Positions 6,877-11,040 of a DNA stretch of 11,040 nt are shown here, piece by piece. The stretch lies in contig JAJYMP010000748.1 of NCBI GenBank assembly GCA_021786915.1, forward strand, positions 1-11,040, given 5' to 3'. The stretch's first letter is position 1. Every line of letters starts with the position of its first letter. The notes under the pieces were generated by a model. It saw nothing but the letters and a program-made list of their open reading frames with translations. It was not told the DNA's origin and made no database searches. The position numbers were made by a program, and so were the translations under genes. Source of the DNA: Chloroflexota bacterium (lineage in GTDB: Bacteria > Chloroflexota > Limnocylindria > Limnocylindrales > CSP1-4).

Positions 6877-7437
6877 CAGGGCGTGATGGTCGTCGAAGTG
6901 CCCGTGGAGCGCGTCGACCAGATTCGGGTCTTGCGTCGCAGCCGGCCCTTGGCCAGCTCGGCGGTGGCCTGCGGGTCGTCCACGCCCACGACGAGCGCGG
7001 CGAGCATGGCCCGCCCCGACACGCCCAGGATGTCGGCGGCGACCGACGAGAGCTTGATCCCGGTGTCCTCCGGCAGCTTCTCCAGCCGCTTGCGCAAGCG
7101 GCGGATCGGCGGCGGCGGCACGAAGCTGGGGCGGACCAGCCCACACTCGACCAGCTGCGCGATCCACTCGGCGTCCTTGACGTCGGTCTTGCGGCCGGGC
7201 ACGGCCTTCAGGCGGTGGGCGTTGAGCAGCCGGCAGGCGAGTGTGTCCTCGAGCAGGTAGTACGGCGCCCTCCAATAGGTGCTCGTCGACTCCATGCCGA
7301 CCACGCTGACCCCCTCGGCGGTCAGCCAGTCCCGCAACGCCAGCAGGTCAGCTGTCATGGTTCGGTACGTGCGGGTCATGCTGCGCCGTCCGCCGTGCCC
7401 GTCCGGGGTGCGCACGCGGGCGGTCAGCGTCCGTTTG
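6877..7437 (-). mobile_element. Decayed IS110-family transposase remnant
   Basis: On the minus strand the frame from about 7437 reads KRTLTARVRTPDG, MTADLLALRDWL, VVGMESTSTYW, LLNAHRLKAVPGRKTDVKDAEW and IKLSSVAADILGVSGRAM, a typical IS110-family N-terminal (DEDD) domain. The catalytic E (MEST) and the two Asp of KTDVKDA are present, but the protein is broken in four ways. The first dozen residues with the first catalytic Asp are absent. About 17 residues seem deleted after VPPPPIR (near 7085-7110). The frame shifts near 6926-6940, after which DPNLVDALHGHFDDHHAL continues in another frame. Everything after HHAL, including the C-terminal transposase_20 domain, is missing. No element ends or bridge-RNA region could be recognised. 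It is a dead insertion scar lying between the two catabolic operons. Confidence 0.85.
7085..7102. repeat. Perfect 18-base palindrome inside the IS110 remnant
   Basis: GCCGCTTGC is followed directly by its reverse complement GCAAGCGGC. The palindrome lies where the transposase seems to have lost about 17 residues (VPPPPIR joined to LRKRLEKLPEDTG), so it may mark the deletion junction. It is encoded within the remnant, so codon chance cannot be excluded. Confidence 0.5.
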
Positions 7438-7439
7438 CT

Positions 7440-7613
7440 CGCCAGGCGGCGCTCGGGGCCGCACACCCGATCGGCCGCGTCGGCAACCCGGAGGAGGTTG
7501 CGGCAGCCGTCTTCTTCCGGTGTTTGGCTGACGCGAGGTTCGTGCCCGGTGCCATCATCCCGGTGGGCGGCGGCTTGACCGCGAACATGGCAATCCCGAC
7601 GATTGCTACCTGA
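7440..7613 (+). pseudogene. 3' stub of a short-chain dehydrogenase/reductase gene
   Basis: The plus strand reads RQAALGAAHPIGRVGNPEEV, then AAAVFF, then FVPGAIIPVGGGLTA and a TGA at 7611-7613. This is the usual C-terminal end of an SDR oxidoreductase, where 'P-I/L-G-R-x-G-x-P-E-E-V-A' and 'G-A-x-x-P-V-D/G-G-G' are hallmarks. Only about the last 57 residues remain. The Rossmann nucleotide motif (TGxxxGIG) and the YxxxK active site are absent from the window, including the bases left of the IS remnant. The stub begins within a few bases of where the IS110 similarity ends, so the insertion event, with a deletion, probably removed the rest. It may once have belonged to the locus as a sugar or hydroxyacid dehydrogenase. 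Confidence 0.7.
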
Positions 7614-7633
7614 GCGTCTCTGGCCGGCTCAGG
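7609..7633. terminator. Hairpin spanning convergent stop codons, candidate two-way terminator
   Basis: CCTGAGC (7609-7615) pairs perfectly with GCTCAGG (7627-7633) around an 11-base loop. The left arm contains the TGA of the SDR stub on the plus strand, and the right arm the TGA of the MaoC gene on the minus strand. Position at the end of the minus operon fits termination, but there is no T-run and the stem is only 7 bases. Confidence 0.35.
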
Positions 7634-8132
7634 CGCCCGGCCGCGCCTCACGTTTGTAGACGAGCACCGTCCGCTCGTACGTGATCACGGTTTCGCCGCG
7701 CTGGTTGAAGCCGCGGGTCCGGACCCGCACCAGCCCCTGGCCCGGCCGGCTCTTCGATGGTCGGACCTCCAGCACCTCGGACTCGGCGTAGATCGTGTCC
7801 CCGGCGAACACCGGGGCGGTCAGTTTCACCTGGTCCCAGCCCAGGTTCGCCACCGCGTTCTGGCTCACGTCCGGCACGGACAGCCCGGTGACGATGGCGA
7901 GCGTGAGCGTGCTCACGACCAGCGGCCGCCCGAACTCCGTGCGCGAAGCGTAGTCGGCGTTGAAATGGATGTCGTGGGTGTTGTTGGTGAGCAGCGTGAA
8001 CCAGGTGTTGTCCGTCTCGGTGATCGTCCGGCCATGCGTGTGGCGGTAGACGTCGCCCACGTGAAAGTCCTCGAAAAACCGGCCCTCCCAGCCCGGCACG
8101 AGCCGTCGCTCGCCCGTCTCGCTCTCGCTCAC
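7629..8132 (-). CDS. MaoC-family (hot-dog fold) enoyl-CoA hydratase
   Basis: A 167-residue MaoC-type hydratase, a family that adds water across 2-enoyl-CoA thioesters or removes it. It reads RFFEDFHVGDVYRHTHGRTIT, then the catalytic stretch TLLTNNTHDIHFNADYASRTEFGRPLV, in which the N/D-x-x-H motif of R-specific hydratases is recognisable, then FAGDTIYAESEVLEVRPSKSRPGQG, the typical second hot-dog strand region. It begins with GTG at 8132 overlapping the stop of the CitE-like gene as GTGA, so translation is coupled. Single-domain MaoC proteins paired with CitE-type lyases are known from mesaconyl-CoA and itaconyl-CoA metabolism. That makes hydration of an unsaturated dicarboxylyl-CoA before aldol cleavage a plausible role; a plain beta-oxidation-like hydratase is the alternative. 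It is the last gene of the minus operon. Confidence 0.9.
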   Translation of the reverse strand: MSESETGERRLVPGWEGRFFEDFHVGDVYRHTHGRTITETDNTWFTLLTNNTHDIHFNADYASRTEFGRPLVVSTLTLAIVTGLSVPDVSQNAVANLGWDQVKLTAPVFAGDTIYAESEVLEVRPSKSRPGQGLVRVRTRGFNQRGETVITYERTVLVYKREARPGA

Positions 8133-9421
8133 CCCCGACCTCCCGTCATTTGCCAGATCGCGTCGGCCTCCGACCGCTCGGCGTCCGCGATGACCCCGAG
8201 TGCCTGGGCGCGCGCCGGCTCGAACCGCCCGAGCGCCACGGCCCGGCGCAGGAGCACCCGCGCATGGCGGTCCGTGGCGCGGTCGCTCATCACGCCGGCG
8301 ATCATTGTGGCGCCTTTCGCTTCCTCCTCCACGGCCGCCCGATAAGCCTCAAGCTTGGCCGCCTCGGCCTCGAGCACTTCCGGCTCCAGGCCGGCCTCGA
8401 ACGCGAGCAGAACCGCGAACAGCTGTGCCGGATGCCCGACCCACTTGCCGAGCATGCCGAGGTCGCGGGCCCGGACGGCGTCCGCGTGCACCAGCGCCAT
8501 GCGGCCCAGAAACCGTTCACGGTTGGCGACCGCGTCCAGCGCCGGGTCTGCGACGGGATAGGCGAGCGTCATGCCGTCGATCGACGGGACGCCGGCCGCG
8601 CCCGCGACGTTGACGATCTCCGCCCGGACCCACGTGGCGAGGTCGTGGTCGTCGGCCATCGCCGGGAGCCCGAGATCCGCGGAGTAGTCCGCGAGGCCGT
8701 AGATGATCGAGCACAGGCGCGGGACAGCCGCGAGCGTGATCTCAGGGAGACGTGCCGCGCCCCATCCGCTCTCCACCAGGAGCCCGACCCGGATCGAGTG
8801 AGGCCGCAGCCCGACCGCCGCCTCGGCCGCGTCGAGGAACGCGTACAGCACCTCGATCTCCTCCGAGTGCTCGACCTTGGGGTAGATGATCGCGTCGAGG
8901 CGGTCCGCGGCGCCGCGGACCGCGAGCGCGCCGATCACCGCGGCGAGGTCGCGGGCCGTGGTACCCAAGCCGAAGCCCGGCGGCCGGAACGTACGCAGGG
9001 TGGGCGGCCCATCGCCTGACCAGTCGGCGTCCGCGAGCGTCGCCGCCGCCTCGCGCAGCCCGGCCTCGATCACATCGTCCCGAAGGGCCTGCGCGTCCTC
9101 GCCGTCGAGCATCACGAGTGGTGCGCGAACGGGGCGGGCCAACAGGGCCTCCACGCGGGCGACCGGGATCTCCAGCCGTTCGGCCAGGTCCGCGGGGCTC
9201 ACCCCGAAGCGCTCGAGGATCCGCACCATCGGCGCCGTGCCGCCCTCGACGGCCTTGCGTGCCATCGCGGCGTCCGCGGCGGGGGTCGTGAAGTGCGCGG
9301 CCTGGCGCCAGTAGCGGAGCGGCAGTTCCGCGCGACGCGCCGTCAGCGCCGGTAGTAGCGCGTCCCGGCGTGCGTCGAACGCGGCGACTGCGGCGGTCAG
9401 GGAGTCGGTCGGGGAGGGCAT
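8129..9421 (-). CDS. CitE / malyl-CoA lyase-like aldolase (HpcH/HpaI superfamily)
   Basis: A 430-residue barrel enzyme of the CitE/malyl-CoA/citramalyl-CoA lyase group, which uses Mg2+ to split or form a C-C bond between an acyl-CoA enolate and a 2-oxo acid. The family motifs occur in order: MLDGEDA (104-110), TFRPPGFGLGTTARDL (144-159, the R-x-N-like substrate loop), IIYPKVE (178-184), LVESGWGAARLPEI (215-228) with E217 a probable metal ligand, YGLADYSADLG (241-251) supplying the second acidic ligand, IDG (281-283) and GKWVGHPAQL (325-334). It is far longer than typical CitE (about 270-350 residues). A helical N-terminal 95 residues contains a segment like a helix-turn-helix (RFGVSPADLAERLEIPVARVEALL), and a 90-residue helical tail follows the barrel. 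ATG at 9421 follows GAGGA. Nine bases separate it from the ceramidase-like gene. Confidence 0.88.
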   Translation of the reverse strand: MPSPTDSLTAAVAAFDARRDALLPALTARRAELPLRYWRQAAHFTTPAADAAMARKAVEGGTAPMVRILERFGVSPADLAERLEIPVARVEALLARPVRAPLVMLDGEDAQALRDDVIEAGLREAAATLADADWSGDGPPTLRTFRPPGFGLGTTARDLAAVIGALAVRGAADRLDAIIYPKVEHSEEIEVLYAFLDAAEAAVGLRPHSIRVGLLVESGWGAARLPEITLAAVPRLCSIIYGLADYSADLGLPAMADDHDLATWVRAEIVNVAGAAGVPSIDGMTLAYPVADPALDAVANRERFLGRMALVHADAVRARDLGMLGKWVGHPAQLFAVLLAFEAGLEPEVLEAEAAKLEAYRAAVEEEAKGATMIAGVMSDRATDRHARVLLRRAVALGRFEPARAQALGVIADAERSEADAIWQMTGGRG

Positions 9422-9430
9422 CGCGGGTCC

Positions 9431-10927
9431 TCAGCTGGAAGGGGGTCGGAGTGCCGGCACGCGATCTGCGACCGGTCCTTCGGGGAACAGCTCGCCGAGG
9501 AGCTCCAGGGCGGTGTCGCGGAGAATCCCTGCGACGTCCGGCGAGAACGGTGCCGGGTGGCCGTAGCCGCGGTGCGAAACCGCCGGCTCGTACCCGCCGT
9601 ACGGGTACTCCTCGGGCGTCGCCACATAACCCAGGCTCCCATTGCAGTACCCGGCGAACAGCGTCACCGGCGACGGAGACGCGTTGCGGACCGCCGCCCC
9701 GATCTCGCTGAAGATCTCGCCGGGAGCCCCGACGATCGCGGTGTCGCCCAGCCGCGACGCCCAGATCTCGCCGTCGATGGCCGTCGGGAGCGGTCCCTGG
9801 CGCGCAGCGCCGAGCATCAGCTCTAGCCAAGCAACGTGGTAGCGGACCGGGTTCATCGTCTCGCGGCCTTCGCCCGCCCCCGCCCGCCGCCGGAGGTCCG
9901 CCCGCCGCTCGGCGAGCTCGCGCTCCAGCTCCTCAACCGGTGGCGCGTCCAGCAGCGGGAGGCGTACAATCCGGCGCACGCTGCGGAGTTGGGGCTCGGG
10001 CTGGACCAAGGCCAGCCGTCGCCGGTAGAGCCCGATCGGCGTCACCGAGCCGTACTCAAGTCGCTCCACCTCAATCTCGCGCGGGTCCCGACCCGCGACG
10101 GCGTGGGCCGCCTCCAGCGCGAGCCGCTCGCCGACCACCTCCGCCGCCTCCGGCTCCTCGCGGAACGCCTCGAGCGGCAGCACGTTGCCGGCCGCGCCCT
10201 GGAGGAACACTGTGACGCCGTCCGGCCGGAGCCGGCTGTCCAACAGGTCGCGCAGCGGTCCGACGAAGTCGCTGCCCACGAGCGGGATCTCCGGCCCGAC
10301 CACGACCGGGTGGCAGCCGAAGCCGACGATGGTCGCGATCGCCACCGGCTTGTCCGCGGGCGCGTCGAGGGCGTCGATCCGCAGGGTCGGGACACTCTCG
10401 TCAATGAAGCCCTCGGGGTTCCAGCCGAGGATCGTGCGGCCGTCGGCGGTCCGCTCGCGGCGGTTGACCGCCACGTTGTGCACCCGGCCCACGCCGCCGG
10501 ACACCCGCGCCCCCACCGCGGTCTCGGCTGCCTGGACCGCCGCGGAGGCGTAGAGATCCGGCACGGACTCCCACCAGCGCAGCTCGGTCTCAGTCCAGCC
10601 GTCGAACTCGCCGCCCATCTTGATTGTCGCGCCCGGCCACGGCGACGCGTGGCTGTGGCTCGAGTTGAGCAGCACCTCCTCGGGCCGGCACGAGATCGCC
10701 GCCGCGACTCGCGCCCGGATCCGGTCGCTCACCGCGGTCGTCAAGCCCACGACGTCGGCGGCGATGATCGCCACCGTCGCGCCGCCCTCGCCGCGCAGCA
10801 CGCACGCGGTGGCCATGAGAGGATCCCACACGCCGCGGGCTGCCTGCGCGCGGCGGACGTAGCCCAGCAGGTCGACGGGGAGGGGCGGGGTAATGTCCAC
10901 CCGTGCCGCGCCGGCCTTGAATGTCAC
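9431..10927 (-). CDS. Neutral/alkaline non-lysosomal ceramidase-like protein, apparently cytoplasmic
   Basis: A 498-residue protein with the N-terminal domain fold of neutral ceramidases. Visible are AGAARVDITPP (5-15), NSSHSHASPWPG (88-99) with H91 and H93, GFGCHPVV (202-209) with H206, QGAAGNV (243-249), APGEIFSEIG (401-410) and YCNGSLGYVATPEEYPYGGYE (427-447). These match the family's zinc-binding and GGYE-type motifs. It starts with GTG at 10927 (GAGGAGAG upstream), 11 bases after the E2 stop. It has no signal peptide or membrane segment and begins directly with the domain, so extracellular ceramide hydrolysis is unlikely. True ceramidases are longer and secreted. Relatives of this short type often sit in sugar-acid gene sets in environmental bacteria. 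An intracellular amidase, lactonase or other hydrolase acting on a pathway intermediate is inferred, with no substrate evidence. Confidence 0.85.
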   Translation of the reverse strand: MTFKAGAARVDITPPLPVDLLGYVRRAQAARGVWDPLMATACVLRGEGGATVAIIAADVVGLTTAVSDRIRARVAAAISCRPEEVLLNSSHSHASPWPGATIKMGGEFDGWTETELRWWESVPDLYASAAVQAAETAVGARVSGGVGRVHNVAVNRRERTADGRTILGWNPEGFIDESVPTLRIDALDAPADKPVAIATIVGFGCHPVVVGPEIPLVGSDFVGPLRDLLDSRLRPDGVTVFLQGAAGNVLPLEAFREEPEAAEVVGERLALEAAHAVAGRDPREIEVERLEYGSVTPIGLYRRRLALVQPEPQLRSVRRIVRLPLLDAPPVEELERELAERRADLRRRAGAGEGRETMNPVRYHVAWLELMLGAARQGPLPTAIDGEIWASRLGDTAIVGAPGEIFSEIGAAVRNASPSPVTLFAGYCNGSLGYVATPEEYPYGGYEPAVSHRGYGHPAPFSPDVAGILRDTALELLGELFPEGPVADRVPALRPPSS

Positions 10928-10938
10928 GTTGTCTCTCC

Positions 10939-11040
10939 TCAGGCGCCGTTCGCGCCCGGCGCCCAGCCGCCCGGCGCCTCGACGAGCGCCTTGAGCGTTC
11001 CCAGAAAGCGCGCCACGCCGGCCCCGTCCACCGCACGATG
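10939..11040 (-). CDS. Dihydrolipoamide acyltransferase (E2), C-terminal end only
   Basis: The minus strand enters from the right edge and reads HRAVDGAGVARFLGTLKALV, then EAPGGWAPGANGA and a TGA at 10939-10941. This is the end of the catalytic domain of 2-oxoacid dehydrogenase E2 proteins, whose signature is DHRxxDG followed by A-x-x-A-x-F-L-x-x-L-K-x-L-x-E-x-P. The H at the very edge is the catalytic histidine. The lipoyl and peripheral subunit-binding domains lie outside the window. The gene is first, or near first, in the minus operon that continues with the ceramidase-like, CitE-like and MaoC genes. It is the natural partner for E1-alpha/beta on the plus strand 7 kb away. The fragment is 33 residues, but the motif is distinctive. 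Confidence 0.85.
   Translation of the reverse strand, partial: HRAVDGAGVARFLGTLKALVEAPGGWAPGANGA

Noticed and set aside
6327..7439. Plus-strand open frame running from inside the CoA-transferase gene into the SDR stub
   Set aside because: Only the part after about 7440 has a protein family signature. The rest is the off-frame of the transferase and the antisense of the IS110 remnant.
10590..10938. Minus-strand frame across the E2/ceramidase junction (Arg-rich)
   Set aside because: It is the shifted frame of two genes whose true frames carry clear motifs.
1..11040. CRISPR array, tRNA or rRNA, riboswitch, phage or secretion genes
   Set aside because: No regularly spaced repeats, cloverleaf, rRNA-like stretch or corresponding protein motif was seen on either strand.

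Overview
High-GC (about 70%) bacterial DNA with closely packed genes, many overlapping by 4 bases (ATGA or GTGA). Base composition and gene content fit a soil-type Chloroflexota or a high-GC actinobacterium. No rRNA or lineage-specific marker is present, so the taxon is inference only.

Layout. (a) 2-547, plus: the 3' end of a DUF4143 (PD-(D/E)XK-like) ATPase, apparently unrelated to what follows. (b) 548-912: no intact gene; possibly a decayed RidA-like remnant. (c) 913-2049, minus: an enolase-superfamily (mandelate racemase type) enzyme, MR1. (d) 2050-2200: a divergent promoter region with three small palindromes. (e) 2201-6648, plus: a translationally coupled four-gene operon of thiamine-diphosphate 2-oxoacid dehydrogenase E1-alpha, E1-beta, a second enolase-superfamily enzyme (MR2, a paralogue of MR1) and a class III (CaiB/BaiF) CoA-transferase. 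(f) 6649-7628: a scarred stretch with a strong hairpin, a decayed IS110-family transposase (minus) and the 3' stub of a short-chain dehydrogenase (plus). (g) 7629-11040, minus: a second compact operon, in transcription order the C-terminus of a dihydrolipoamide acyltransferase (E2, cut by the window edge just at its catalytic HRAVDG motif), a ceramidase-like protein, a CitE/malyl-CoA-lyase-like aldolase and a MaoC-type enoyl-CoA hydratase.

How they may work together. The two operons converge on the scarred stretch and look like one catabolic locus. Two acid-sugar dehydratase/racemase-type enzymes would make 2-oxo acids. E1 (plus operon) and E2 (minus operon) would turn a 2-oxo acid into an acyl-CoA. 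The CoA-transferase, MaoC hydratase and CitE-type lyase could then activate, hydrate and cleave a (possibly dicarboxylic) CoA ester, as in the mesaconyl-/citramalyl-/itaconyl-CoA pathways. Enzyme families are well supported; the order of reactions and the substrate are inference. I did not recognise this exact combination as a named pathway, and it is the best candidate here for an undescribed system.
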